Positions 41,964-50,353 of a stretch of 64,000 bases of DNA are shown here, in pieces (position 1 is the stretch's first letter; every line of letters starts with the position of its first letter). This DNA is from VAZQ01 sp035293945 (GTDB lineage: Bacteria > Pseudomonadota > Alphaproteobacteria > Rhizobiales > Xanthobacteraceae), in NCBI GenBank assembly GCA_035293945.1, contig DATGLV010000010.1, positions 1 through 64,000 on the forward strand, read 5' to 3'. Both the position numbers and the translations under genes were made by a program. The notes under the pieces are model-generated. The model searched no databases and had not been told where the DNA came from. It saw only the letters and a program-made list of their open reading frames with translations.

Positions 41964-43049
41964 TCATTCCATCTTGCTTAGCCAGTCGTCGACAAGGCGT
42001 GCGATCTCGATGCTGTTCTCTTCGAGCATCATCATGTGGCCGTTGCCGCGGATGCCGTGATCGCCGAGACGAACGAAATCGACCCGCACGCCTGCTTCCG
42101 CCAGATAGCGCGCGGTGCAATGGTCGTAGGCAGCGTGGTAGGAGGCTTCGGCCGTTACGAGCATGATCGGGACCCGGCTTAAATTCGTGAGCCGCCGCGG
42201 CTTGCCCTTCTGCGACCAGCAGGAAACCAGCCCCGGCGCATCTGCAGACGGCTGCTGCTCGAATTGGAGCGGCTCCTCCGCGGTGACCGGCGGATCATAG
42301 GCAAGCGGCAGGCTGGTGAGCCCATAGCGGCGGTCGGTGCCGCTTTGGAAGATCGCATCCTTGTACGGTGGTCCGCTCGGTTCCAGCGCCACGATGGCTT
42401 TCACCAGCTCGGGCCGTGCATCGGCCATGAGCCAGCCGAAGAGGCCGCCTTGCGAATGGGTGATGAGGATCGCCGGCCCGACGCGATCGAGCAGGGCCGC
42501 GCCTGCTTCCTGCATCAGCTTTTCGCTTTCGGGATTGGCCAAGTATGCGACCTGGCCGGCATAGAGCTGATCGAATACCGGATCGCCGGCGCGCCCTTTT
42601 CGCGCGCCGCCCGGCCACTGCGTGTGCAGCCTTGCCTGCGGCCAGAGATCAAATTGTTCCGGGTATTGTTCTGGCGCCGTGAACAGCTTTTCGGTCGCCG
42701 AAACAGAAAGCATCTGCAGCGGTCCATTGAGATCCTGCTGCCAGGCCGAACGCCCGCGCGCCGGCTGATCGACCACGTAGGTGTCCCAACCGTGCTCGGC
42801 GAACCACTGCGCCCAACCTTGCCGACCATCCGGCGTAGTGAGCCAATTCACGCCGGTCTGCGCTGCGCCGTGGATCAATACCAGCGGGTAGGGATGCGCG
42901 CGTTGCGTCGGCTCGAGCCGCTCGACATACATCTGGCCGCGCATCACGCGGGCGTCGCCCGCGCCTTGGTAAGCTCCGCCGACATAAAAGTCGTGACGGC
43001 GAATGGTCGGCACCAAGGCTGCTCCGCTGCGCGGTGGTGCGTTCACCAA
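41964..43049 (-). CDS. Alpha/beta hydrolase
   Basis: This 361-residue esterase/lipase-like protein has the oxyanion-hole loop 'PLVLIHGAAQTGVNW' near residue 56, nucleophile elbow 'ITHSQGGLFG' with S199, and the late His in 'GNGHMMMLEEN' (H338). The acid residue is probably in 'MLVTAEASYHAAYD'. The long N-terminal lead-in and the insert at 105-165 resemble fungal/bacterial esterases that open with 'FYVGG'. No signal peptide is visible, so it is cytoplasmic. The substrate is unknown, probably a bulky ester or lactone. Its start overlaps the DUF983 stop by seven bases, so the two are co-translated. Confidence 0.83.
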   Translation of the reverse strand: MVNAPPRSGAALVPTIRRHDFYVGGAYQGAGDARVMRGQMYVERLEPTQRAHPYPLVLIHGAAQTGVNWLTTPDGRQGWAQWFAEHGWDTYVVDQPARGRSAWQQDLNGPLQMLSVSATEKLFTAPEQYPEQFDLWPQARLHTQWPGGARKGRAGDPVFDQLYAGQVAYLANPESEKLMQEAGAALLDRVGPAILITHSQGGLFGWLMADARPELVKAIVALEPSGPPYKDAIFQSGTDRRYGLTSLPLAYDPPVTAEEPLQFEQQPSADAPGLVSCWSQKGKPRRLTNLSRVPIMLVTAEASYHAAYDHCTARYLAEAGVRVDFVRLGDHGIRGNGHMMMLEENSIEIARLVDDWLSKME

Positions 43050-43552
43050 TGCTTGGCGGTGATGGTGGTGTCCACTTCGTCCGGTGCCACCCCGTGCCGG
43101 CGGGCGAAGGAGCGGTCAAATCCGTGCATGCCCATGAACCATTGCGAGGCGATGATCGCGCCTTTGACCGGCTGCACCAGACCGAGCGCGAGACCGAACG
43201 TGAGCGGCAGCCATAGCGCATACTGCAACCACATCGCCGGTGCGAAGGCCATCTGGACCGAGAGCGCCAACCAAACCACGATGTGGCCGACCACGACGAT
43301 GACTATGTAGGCCGGAAAGTCGTCAGCGCGCTGATGAAACAGCTCCTCGCCGCAGGCCGGGCAGAGATCGGCGACCTTGAGGAAGCGCGGGAACATGCGT
43401 CCGCGGCCGCAGTTCGGGCAGCGTCCGCGGAAGCCGCGCAAATACGCCTCCCAGGAGGAGGCTTGCGTCTGTCCATCGTGGCGTTCGTCCGCTTCCGCCG
43501 ATCGCGGCCGTTTCAATGCCGACCTGAATGCAGTGGACATGAACGTCGACAT
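43043..43552 (-). CDS. DUF983 membrane protein with zinc-ribbon-like cysteines
   Basis: This 169-residue protein has the DUF983 layout: two CxxC pairs ('RCPNCGRGRMF' and 'LCPACGEELFHQRADDFPAY') at about residues 45-72, then two membrane spans ('IVIVVVGHIVVWLALSV' and 'YALWLPLTFGLALGLVQPVKGAIIA') and 'QWFMGMHGFD' near the end. The cysteines probably bind a metal at the cytoplasmic face. Family function is unknown; members often occur near cytochrome oxidase or MutT-like genes. The N-terminal 35 residues look non-conserved. It is divergent from the MocR gene with a 131-base gap. Confidence 0.88.
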   Translation of the reverse strand: MSTFMSTAFRSALKRPRSAEADERHDGQTQASSWEAYLRGFRGRCPNCGRGRMFPRFLKVADLCPACGEELFHQRADDFPAYIVIVVVGHIVVWLALSVQMAFAPAMWLQYALWLPLTFGLALGLVQPVKGAIIASQWFMGMHGFDRSFARRHGVAPDEVDTTITAKHW

Positions 43553-43675
43553 GGCAACGCCTCCTCCGGACGCGGGCGGCCCTTGGCAGCGATGGACGAT
43601 TAATCCAAAAGCTTGTTAGTGGCCGCACTCCCCTATATCTCGCTTTTGTCCTTCCCCGTTCAAGCTCGGTGTCAG

Positions 43676-43706
43676 GAAATTGTATGGAATGGAACCCTAC
43701 AATTTC
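43676..43706. promoter_or_regulatory. 9-bp inverted repeat across the MocR start codon
   Basis: Perfect arms GAAATTGTA (43676-43684) and TACAATTTC (43698-43706) are separated by 13 bases, a 22-base centre-to-centre distance or about two helical turns. The left arm includes part of the ribosome site and the first base of the ATG; the right arm lies in codons 5-8. This suits a dimeric regulator bound on one face of the DNA, and autoregulation of the MocR gene is the simplest reading. It could also form an mRNA hairpin hiding the start. Confidence 0.55.
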
Positions 43707-45060
43707 GGACCGTTCCGGACCGCTCTACCTGCGCATTGTCGAGGCCCTTGCCGCCGACATCGCGCGCGGCCGCTTGCGCCGTGGGCAGGTGCTGCCGACC
43801 CACCGCATGCTCGCCAAGGCGCTTGGCGTCGATCTCACCACGGTCACGCGCGCCTACGGGAAGGCGCGCGAGCGCGGTCTGACCGAAGCCCGCGTCGGAC
43901 GCGGAACATTCGTGGCGGAAAGCGCCGGCGAGATCCGCCTGCCGCCGCTGGCGCAAGCGGACATCGACCTGTCGATGAATCTGCCGCCGCAGCCCGCCGA
44001 GGCCGACCTCGAAGGGCGCATTGCGCGCGGAATTGCGGCATTATCGCGCGAGGTGGGCTTGGCCCGCTACCTGACCTATCGGCCGTCCGGTGGCAGTGAA
44101 GAGGAACGCAGCGTCGCCGCCGAATGGATGCGCACGCGCTTGCCCGGGATTTCGACCGAGCGCCTGATGATCAGCGGCGGCACGCAAGCAGCGCTGGCGG
44201 CGCTCCTTGGCACTCTGGCGAAGCCCGGCGATATCGTGCTGACCGAGGCGCTGACCTATCCGGGGATGCGCTCCGCCGCCTCCTTGTTCGGTGTCGCTCT
44301 CGTCGGCGTCGCGATGGACAAGGAGGGCGTGATGCCGGACGCCCTCGCGGCGGCGTGCCGGCGACATAAGCCGCGATTGGTCGATCTCACGCCGGCCATC
44401 CACAACCCGACGACCGCATCGATGACGCCGACCCGCCGCCGTCAGGTCGCGGCCGTCATCGCCAAGGCGAATGTGTTGCTTATCGAGGATGATGCGTATG
44501 GCCGGCTCGACAAGGAGACCGCCACGCTCGCGGCACTCATTCCCGAGCGCACCTATCTGGCGGCGAGCCTGTCGAAGTGCGTTGCGCCGGGCCTGCGCGT
44601 TTCGTTCGTGGCGGCTCCCGATGGCGCTGCAGCCAACCGGCTTGCCGCGGCGCTCAACGCCGCCATGCAGATGGCAACTCCGTTGACGGCGGCGCTCGCA
44701 ACCCGCTTCATCAAGGACGGCACGCTCGACGCGGTGATCGGGGCGATCCGAAGCGAAGCGGCGTTTCGCCAGAAGCTCGCCGCCAAGGCGCTGTCGGGGT
44801 ACGCATATGCGGCGCACCGTTGCGGCCATCACATATGGCTGCCGCTGCCGATGGGCTGGCGGCGCGCGGAATTTTCCGAGCATGTGCGCCGGCAGGGCCT
44901 GGCGGTTGTCACCAGCGATGCATTCAGCGTTGGATCGCAGACGCCGCATGCTATTCGGGTGTCACTCGGTGCCGCGCCCAGCCGCGCCGAGCTCGCGCGC
45001 GGCCTCGATGTGCTGGCCGCTGCACTGCGGCACGCCCCGGTCGCGCAGCAGATCGTGTGA
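43684..45060 (+). CDS. MocR-family regulator (GntR winged helix plus aminotransferase domain)
   Basis: This 458-residue protein has an N-terminal GntR winged-helix domain ('GPLYLRIVEALAADIARGRLRRGQVLPTHRMLAKALGVDLTTV' split over residues 12-54) fused to a fold-type I aminotransferase domain. The PLP lysine is K298 in 'YLAASLSKCVAPGLRVSF', and 'LIEDDAYGRL' holds the Asp that contacts the cofactor. MocR proteins sense PLP-bound amines and regulate neighbouring genes, often divergent ones; here the divergent partners are DUF983 and the hydrolase. The start is ATG 43684, with AGGAA at 43674-43678, giving the family N-terminus 'MEWNPT'. An inverted repeat overlaps this start. A candidate terminator follows the gene. 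Confidence 0.9.
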   Translation: MEWNPTISDRSGPLYLRIVEALAADIARGRLRRGQVLPTHRMLAKALGVDLTTVTRAYGKARERGLTEARVGRGTFVAESAGEIRLPPLAQADIDLSMNLPPQPAEADLEGRIARGIAALSREVGLARYLTYRPSGGSEEERSVAAEWMRTRLPGISTERLMISGGTQAALAALLGTLAKPGDIVLTEALTYPGMRSAASLFGVALVGVAMDKEGVMPDALAAACRRHKPRLVDLTPAIHNPTTASMTPTRRRQVAAVIAKANVLLIEDDAYGRLDKETATLAALIPERTYLAASLSKCVAPGLRVSFVAAPDGAAANRLAAALNAAMQMATPLTAALATRFIKDGTLDAVIGAIRSEAAFRQKLAAKALSGYAYAAHRCGHHIWLPLPMGWRRAEFSEHVRRQGLAVVTSDAFSVGSQTPHAIRVSLGAAPSRAELARGLDVLAAALRHAPVAQQIV

Positions 45061-45147
45061 ACGCGCCGGAGCCGCGCCGCTGTTTGCTTTGCGTCACGGC
45101 GGGCCTATGCTCTTCGGCGCATGTTCCTATCGGAAGGCCTTCAACCA

Positions 45148-45176
45148 CCTTTGCTTTCGCAAAGGGGCAGGTTTTT
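45148..45176 (+). terminator. Candidate intrinsic terminator after the MocR gene
   Basis: Perfect 7-base arms CCTTTGC and GCAAAGG with a TTTC loop (45148-45165) are followed, six bases later, by TTTTT (45172-45176). The element is about 90 bases past the MocR stop and 82 bases ahead of the next start. The offset T-run makes it imperfect. Confidence 0.4.
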
Positions 45177-45257
45177 CGGGATATGCATGCGCGAGGTCAA
45201 CATCGCCGGATCACCGCAACGGATCCGATACAATCAAGCAGCAGCGGGAGGATGATT

Positions 45258-46112
45258 ATGATCTTGAGGAGTATGCTCGGGTTGCTGACGGCAGTGGTCG
45301 CGCTGACGCTGGCGGCGGGCAGCGGTGCCGCGCAGGACAAGCAATATCCGAGCTGGAAAGGGGAGTGGATCACCGTCATTCCGCGCCTGCCCGGGCAGAA
45401 TCTCAGGTTCGATCCGAACAAATCGTTCGGGCCGGCACAGCAGGCGCCGCTTACCGAGGAATATCAGAAAATCTATCAGGCCAACCTGGCGGAAATTCAG
45501 ACGGGCAGCCAGGGCCTCTTCCTGGATCATGCCTCATGCCTGCCGGCCGGCATGCCGACCATGATGTCGGCGGGAATCCACGAATACATCATCACTCCGG
45601 AGACGACCTATATTTCGGTCGGCACCGACTTGCGCCGGGTCTTCACCGATGACCGGCCCTGGCCGACCGACCTCGAGCCGACCTATCAGGGCTTTTCTCT
45701 CGGCCGCTGGGTCGACGAGGATGGCGACGGCGTCTACGACACGCTCGAGGTTGAAACGCGCGGACCGTTCAAGGGTCCGCGGGTCTATGATGCGACCGGA
45801 CTTCCGCTTGCCTTCGACAATCAGTCGATCATCAAGGAGAGAATCTTCATCGATCGGAACGACAAGAACATTCTGCATGACATGATCACCGTGATCGATC
45901 ATGCGCTGACGCATCCCTGGACGGTCGACAAGACCTATCGGCACGGAACCAAGAAATATCCTAACTGGAGCCGGCAGACGTGCCTGGAAGGCACGAACTA
46001 CGTCACGATCGGCAAGGAATACTATCTGGTGACTGCCGACGGATACTTGATGCCGACCAGGAAGGGGCAGCAGCCGCCCAGCCCGAAATACTTCCCGCAG
46101 GCGCAGAGGTGA
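45258..46112 (+). CDS. Exported protein with EF-hand-like loop, conserved family of unknown function
   Basis: This 284-residue protein starts at 45258 behind GGAGG (six bases). The Sec signal peptide ends near 'SGAAQDKQ'. The mature part has 'WKGEWI', two cysteines that could pair (C94 and one in 'SRQTCLEGTN'), and the block 'WVDEDGDGVYDTLEVETRG'. Residues 153-164 fit the 12-position EF-hand loop: Asp at 1, 3, 5 and 9, Gly at 6, Glu at 12. Later blocks 'IIKERIFIDRND' and 'TVIDHALTHPWTV' recur in many soil-bacterial homologues, as I recall them, all without assigned function. It converges on the PQQ dehydrogenase gene, which also acts in the periplasm. Confidence 0.75.
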   Translation: MILRSMLGLLTAVVALTLAAGSGAAQDKQYPSWKGEWITVIPRLPGQNLRFDPNKSFGPAQQAPLTEEYQKIYQANLAEIQTGSQGLFLDHASCLPAGMPTMMSAGIHEYIITPETTYISVGTDLRRVFTDDRPWPTDLEPTYQGFSLGRWVDEDGDGVYDTLEVETRGPFKGPRVYDATGLPLAFDNQSIIKERIFIDRNDKNILHDMITVIDHALTHPWTVDKTYRHGTKKYPNWSRQTCLEGTNYVTIGKEYYLVTADGYLMPTRKGQQPPSPKYFPQAQR

Positions 46113-46161
46113 TGCGTTTCCGGATATAGGTTAGGTCGCCTTGTCCTGGGCACGGTCCGCG

Positions 46162-46193
46162 TGGCAGGTCGCGGGCGCGGACCCGCGCTGCCA
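46162..46193. terminator. Strong GC hairpin between convergent genes
   Basis: TGGCAG, a GT bulge and CGCGGG pair with CCCGCG and CTGCCA around a six-base loop CGCGGA: 12 perfect pairs with one bulge. An overlapping 8-base repeat GGTCCGCG/CGCGGACC also exists. It sits between the stops of the EF-hand-loop gene and the PQQ dehydrogenase gene. There is no T-run on either side, so it may be a bidirectional 3'-end stabiliser or a factor-assisted terminator. Confidence 0.45.
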
Positions 46194-46207
46194 GGCGAGA
46201 AGCGAGC

Positions 46208-47899
46208 TTATTCCGGCATCAACGCGAAGGTCCACAGCGAGTCGCCGGTCGGCACCTTGTCGCCGATGGCGCGGCGCGCCAGGATGCCGCCGAGGCCGGA
46301 GGCGACCGTCACATATTGCCGACCGTTGTGCGTATAGGTGATCGCCGTCGAGTTGATGGCCGACGAGGTCTGGAACTGCCACAGCTGCTTTCCGGTATCG
46401 GCATCAAGCGCCAGAAACTCACCGGTGAGCTTGCCGGTGAATACGAGCCCGCCACCGGTCGCCAGCATGCCGGCCGAGCTCGGCACATCGGCGAGCGGCA
46501 CCTCCCATTTGCGCAAGCCGGTGAGCGGATCCATGGCGATGAAATAGCCGACCACCTGTCCGGGCTCGATGTGGGGCTGGCGTCCATTCACGCCGGTTGA
46601 GTTTTCGCCGATCACTTGCGGGTGGGGCGGGGCAAGCTGCTGGATGCGCGGCTCATCCCACGGCGCCGCGTAGACGAGCTTCTTGCTCGGATCATAGGCG
46701 ATCGGCACCGCGTTCGAGCCGCGCGAGGGCAGGATCTCGACCTCGCCGCCGGCGAGGAAATCCTTGTAGATGCGGGTGAGCTGCGGGCGCCCGGTCGCCA
46801 TGTCGATGCCGCTTGCCCAGTTCACCTGGGTATACGGATGCGCGGCGATCAGCTTGCAGTTGGTACGGTCGACCACATACATGAAGCCGTTCTTGTTGGA
46901 CTGGATCATCACCTTGCGCATCTGCCCGTCGATCGGCAGGTCGGCGAGCACCTGCTCGTCGGTCGCGTCGACGTCATAGATGTCGTTCGGCGTGTACTGG
47001 TAGTAGCAGACGATCTCGCCAGTCTTCGGCCGGATCGCCAGCACGCTGTCAGTGTAAAGGCTGTCCAAGGCCTCGCGCGGCCGCGGATCATAAGGCTCGG
47101 CATTGCCGACACCCCAGTAGACGAGATCGAGCTCGGGATCGTAGGAGCCCGAGCGCCACAGCGAGCCGCCGCCATACTTCCAGGCATCGCTGTCGGCCGG
47201 CCAGGTCTCCGAGCCGGGCTCGCCCGGCGCCGGAATAGTGTAGCGGCGCCAGAGCTTCTCGCCGGTTTGCGGATCCCAGCCGTCGAGGAAGCCGCGCGTG
47301 GTCGATTCGCCGCCCGCGACGCCGGAAATCAGCACGCCATTGGCGACGATCGGCGCGCCGCTCGAATGATAGCCTTCCTTCCATTCGGCGAACTTCTTGT
47401 TCCAGAGGACACGCCCGGTCTTCATCTCGAGCGCGACGAGGTGGTTGTCGACAGTGACGCGGAAGAGCTTGCCGTCGTAGATTGCCGGCGCCCCGCGATA
47501 GATGGCGGTTGCGGCGCGTGTGAAGCCCGGCTCGATCTGCACCGGCGTGCGCCAGATCTGGCGCCCGGTCGCCGCATCGATCGCGAACGTCCACTTGGCA
47601 TTGATGACGTAGATGACACCGTCATAGACCACGGGCGCCGCGAGCTCGCCGAGATCGTTCATCAGGCTCGTGCTCCACACCGGCACCAGGCGCTTGATGT
47701 TTGTCTTGTTGATCTCGGCGAGCGGGCTGTAGCTCTGACGCGCGAGACCCATGCTCTGGGTCAGTACATTATCGGTGTTCTTGCCGTCGGCATTGATCTC
47801 GGCCGTCGTCTGCGCCGACGCCGGCAAGGGAGCGAGCGCAGGCGAAAGGGCGATGAGGGTCGCGAGCAGCCATGTGTTGGAACGGTACGTTCTCGGCAT
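46208..47899 (-). CDS. PQQ-dependent alcohol dehydrogenase with lanthanide-type Asp pair
   Basis: This 563-residue periplasmic quinoprotein has a Sec signal (about 1-30) and an eight-bladed propeller of PQQ repeats ('AIDAATGRQIWRTPV', 'ALEMKTGRVLWNKKF', 'ALDADTGKQLWQFQT'). Metal and catalytic residues align with methanol dehydrogenases: E198 in 'AGGEST', N266 in 'GVGNAEP', D309 and D311 in 'PNDIYDVDATDE'. An Asp two residues after the catalytic Asp is the mark of lanthanide enzymes (XoxF, PedH); calcium enzymes have Ala or Ser there. It has no cytochrome domain. The vicinal Cys pair of methanol dehydrogenase is not seen. It would oxidise an alcohol in the periplasm. GGGAGG precedes the start. 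Confidence 0.85.
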   Translation of the reverse strand: MPRTYRSNTWLLATLIALSPALAPLPASAQTTAEINADGKNTDNVLTQSMGLARQSYSPLAEINKTNIKRLVPVWSTSLMNDLGELAAPVVYDGVIYVINAKWTFAIDAATGRQIWRTPVQIEPGFTRAATAIYRGAPAIYDGKLFRVTVDNHLVALEMKTGRVLWNKKFAEWKEGYHSSGAPIVANGVLISGVAGGESTTRGFLDGWDPQTGEKLWRRYTIPAPGEPGSETWPADSDAWKYGGGSLWRSGSYDPELDLVYWGVGNAEPYDPRPREALDSLYTDSVLAIRPKTGEIVCYYQYTPNDIYDVDATDEQVLADLPIDGQMRKVMIQSNKNGFMYVVDRTNCKLIAAHPYTQVNWASGIDMATGRPQLTRIYKDFLAGGEVEILPSRGSNAVPIAYDPSKKLVYAAPWDEPRIQQLAPPHPQVIGENSTGVNGRQPHIEPGQVVGYFIAMDPLTGLRKWEVPLADVPSSAGMLATGGGLVFTGKLTGEFLALDADTGKQLWQFQTSSAINSTAITYTHNGRQYVTVASGLGGILARRAIGDKVPTGDSLWTFALMPE

Positions 47900-48053
47900 G
47901 ATCGTCCTCCCGTGAATGTTCTTTGCGGTTACCCGAAATACTGCCCAATTTCTTGCCGATTGTCCGGCGGAAAATCACGCTTGCGGAGCAACCTGTACCG
48001 GGCGAGAGAATCGGCTATGTGGCTCCATTCGGCCCTCTAGCAGCGCGTCGGCA

Positions 48054-49082
48054 ATGCACGGACACATGAAAAATGAATTAGGGTCACGCGCCTCGGCGCA
48101 AATGCTCAATCTCCTGGCCGGTGCCTGGGTTTCGCAAGCGATCTCCGTGGCGGCAAGCTTGAGAATAGCCGATCATCTGCGTGACGGGCCGAAATCGTGC
48201 GAGGTGCTGGCGGAAGCAACGCGGACCAATCCGGGAGCGCTTTACCGCCTGTTGCGGGCGCTCGCTGCCACGCAGGTGTTTGCCGAGCTTGAGGACGGGC
48301 GATTTTGCCTGACGCCGCTCGCCGAGTGTCTCATCAGCGGCAAGGAAGGTTCGCTGCGCGCCTACGCGACCATGCTGGGCGCAGAGGAGATGTGGCGTCC
48401 CGTCGGAGGCATGCTGGCGAGCGTGCGAAGCGGCGAACCCGTGTTCGAACGAATCTTCGGAATGACGAATTTCGAATACTTCGCAAGCGATCCCGAGGTC
48501 GGGCGGCGCTTCAATGAAGGCATGGTCAGCCGCAGCCAGGAGGAGAATAGGGCGGTTATCGAGGCGTATGACTTTTCCCGTTGCGCGACGGTGGTAGATG
48601 TCGGCGGCGGACAAGGAGCGCTGTTGTCGGCCATACTGGCGGCCACCGCAACCACGCGGGGCATCCTCTTCGACATGCCGCATGTCGTTGCCGCGGCACG
48701 GACTGAAATGGCGGCACAGCTGGGGCGCTGCGACTTCCACGAGGGAGATTTCTTCAAAGCGCTGCCCGCGGGAGGAGACTTATACATTCTCAAGAAGGTC
48801 ATCCATGACTGGGATGACGAACGGGCCCTGGCAATCTTGCAATGTTGTCGAAGCGCCATGCCGAGGTCCGCACGCCTTTTGCTGATCGAGCCTGTGGTCG
48901 CGCCCGGTAATGATCCCTCGTTCAACAAATTGCTCGATCTTCTCATGCTGGTGATCACTCAGGGCGGCAAGGAGCGGACCGAGGCTGAGCATCGCGCCAT
49001 GCTAAGTTCGGCTGGTTTTGCGGCGATCCGCCTGATATCGACCAACTGCCCCTTGAGCATCATCGAGGCGATGCCTGGTTAG
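48054..49082 (+). CDS. SAM-dependent O-methyltransferase (COMT/ASMT-like)
   Basis: This protein of about 342 residues has the two-domain plan of plant caffeate and bacterial antibiotic O-methyltransferases. The N-terminal winged-helix dimerisation domain reads 'AGAWVSQAISVAASLRIADHL' and 'GALYRLLRALAATQVF'. The C-terminal Rossmann domain has the SAM motif 'VVDVGGGQGALLSAILA', 'RGILFDMP' and the catalytic His in 'KKVIHDWDDERAL'. It methylates a hydroxyl on a small aromatic or polyketide-like molecule; the substrate is unknown. The start may be ATG 48054 or 48066. It is divergent from the PQQ dehydrogenase and 23 bases ahead of the CAP gene. Confidence 0.87.
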   Translation: MHGHMKNELGSRASAQMLNLLAGAWVSQAISVAASLRIADHLRDGPKSCEVLAEATRTNPGALYRLLRALAATQVFAELEDGRFCLTPLAECLISGKEGSLRAYATMLGAEEMWRPVGGMLASVRSGEPVFERIFGMTNFEYFASDPEVGRRFNEGMVSRSQEENRAVIEAYDFSRCATVVDVGGGQGALLSAILAATATTRGILFDMPHVVAAARTEMAAQLGRCDFHEGDFFKALPAGGDLYILKKVIHDWDDERALAILQCCRSAMPRSARLLLIEPVVAPGNDPSFNKLLDLLMLVITQGGKERTEAEHRAMLSSAGFAAIRLISTNCPLSIIEAMPG

Positions 49083-49105
49083 GTCGATAAAGGAGGGAAC
49101 GCCAA

Positions 49106-49618
49106 ATGAGGGACATGTTGAAGCTCGCCGGTATCGTGCTGGTGCTTCTCGGCGGAATCTCGCGCGCCAATGCCGAGGATATGGCGTCAATGGTCTCGAA
49201 ATACCGGCATGCGCATGGCCTCCCGGGGGTCAAGACTGACGCCCAGCTGACTGCCGTGGCGGAGCGCCAAGCGCAGGCGATGGCCAGGAGCGGCATCATG
49301 GACCACAGCGTGGCCGGATCATTTGCCACGCGCGTCTCCAATGCGCCGGTTGCGGCAGCGGGCGAGAACTTGGCCCGCGGCACCAAGACCTGGGCCGAGA
49401 CCATGCAGATGTGGGAAGCCTCCTCGGGGCACAATGCCAATTTGCTGCTTTCGGGCGCGACCCTTATCGGAGTGGGTGTCGCTACCAACGAGCAGACGCA
49501 TGAAGTGTTCCATGCTCTCGTCATCGGCCGCAAGCTGGAGAAGCGCCCCCTGCAGCCGATCCCGTCTTTTCAGCCAACCCCGCTCAATCCGTCTCCGCGC
49601 GTGCAGAATTGGTTCTGA
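49106..49618 (+). CDS. Exported CAP-domain (SCP/PR-1) protein
   Basis: This 170-residue protein has a signal peptide ending near 'SRANAEDM' and a CAP domain. 'LPGVKTDAQLTAVAERQAQAMARSGIMDHS' ends in the conserved His, then 'AAGENLARGTKTWAETMQMWEASSGHNANLLLSGATLIGVGVA', split over residues 85-130, gives the G-E-N-[IL]-A and G-H-x-x-N-[IL]-L motifs. CAP proteins are secreted and bind lipids or act as proteases in some cases; the bacterial role is open. A strong AGGAGG nine bases ahead of the ATG and a 23-base gap suggest co-expression with the methyltransferase. Confidence 0.9.
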   Translation: MRDMLKLAGIVLVLLGGISRANAEDMASMVSKYRHAHGLPGVKTDAQLTAVAERQAQAMARSGIMDHSVAGSFATRVSNAPVAAAGENLARGTKTWAETMQMWEASSGHNANLLLSGATLIGVGVATNEQTHEVFHALVIGRKLEKRPLQPIPSFQPTPLNPSPRVQNWF

Positions 49619-49645
49619 TTTGATCCCGAACTTCGGAAGCCGGCA

Positions 49646-50341
49646 TCAGCTTGCGGCTGCGACCGCGTCGGTCTCCTTCATGAGCCTCACCTCGAAACCA
49701 AGCGGCGCGGCATTGATCTCGCCACGGCCGAAGGGGCTCGCCGCGATCATGCGCTCGAAGTCCTGGCCAGAATAGGCGCGGCGGCGCAGCGATTTGAGTA
49801 TCATGCGGGTCATCCACCGCGATAGCGTGCCGAGCCCCATCCGTGACACCTGATCGTCTACGGCGGCGTCGGTCGCATCCTTGCGCATGTCGATGATCAG
49901 AGCCGTTCCGCGCGGCAGCAAGACGCGGTGCATCTCCGTCAGCGCGCCGATCGGATCCGCGAAATTCTTGAAGGCGGCGCGACAGACGATGAAGTCGAAT
50001 GAGCAGGGGGCGAACGGTTGCGCGGCCGCATTGCCGTGGCGGAACGATACGGCGACGCCGGCACGCGCCGCGTTCTCGCTGGCGATACGCACGAAGGAAT
50101 GGCTGATATCGAGCCCGGTGACTTGCCATGGCCCTCGGCGGGCGAGCTCGATTGCCAGATAGCCCGGGCCCGGCGCGATCTCAAGGACGGCGGCGCCGGG
50201 GGTAAGCTCAGCCGCAACGCGGCGGGCCAGCTCGGCAAATTCGCCGGCGCTGCTCGCTGTGTTCCGGGCGTACCAGCTGGCAACAGGGCCTTCCATCGCC
50301 ATGCCCCGATAGGGCTTCATGTTCGCGCTCGCTGCAGGCAT
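49646..50341 (-). CDS. Class I SAM-dependent methyltransferase (Methyltransf_11/25)
   Basis: This 231-residue cytoplasmic enzyme has motif I 'AAVLEIAPGPGYLAIELARRG' at about residues 51-71. The acidic ribose-binding residue is in 'VTGLDISHSFV', then 'DFIVCRAAFKNFADP' and 'EMHRVLLPRGTALIIDM' follow, typical of UbiE-like methyltransferases. The substrate is unknown. The ATG at 50341 lies eight bases behind AGGAG; a GTG two codons earlier is too close to it. The gene is divergent from the MarR gene, and the operator-like palindrome between them begins 13 bases upstream of its start, so the MarR protein very probably controls it. Confidence 0.85.
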   Translation of the reverse strand: MPAASANMKPYRGMAMEGPVASWYARNTASSAGEFAELARRVAAELTPGAAVLEIAPGPGYLAIELARRGPWQVTGLDISHSFVRIASENAARAGVAVSFRHGNAAAQPFAPCSFDFIVCRAAFKNFADPIGALTEMHRVLLPRGTALIIDMRKDATDAAVDDQVSRMGLGTLSRWMTRMILKSLRRRAYSGQDFERMIAASPFGRGEINAAPLGFEVRLMKETDAVAAAS

Positions 50342-50353
50342 AATCACAACTCC

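Noticed and set aside
46616..48040. 474-codon open frame on the plus strand opposite the PQQ dehydrogenase
   Set aside because: It is antisense to a well-supported gene, its product is His/Arg/Asp-rich without any family motif, and it arises from high-GC codon bias.
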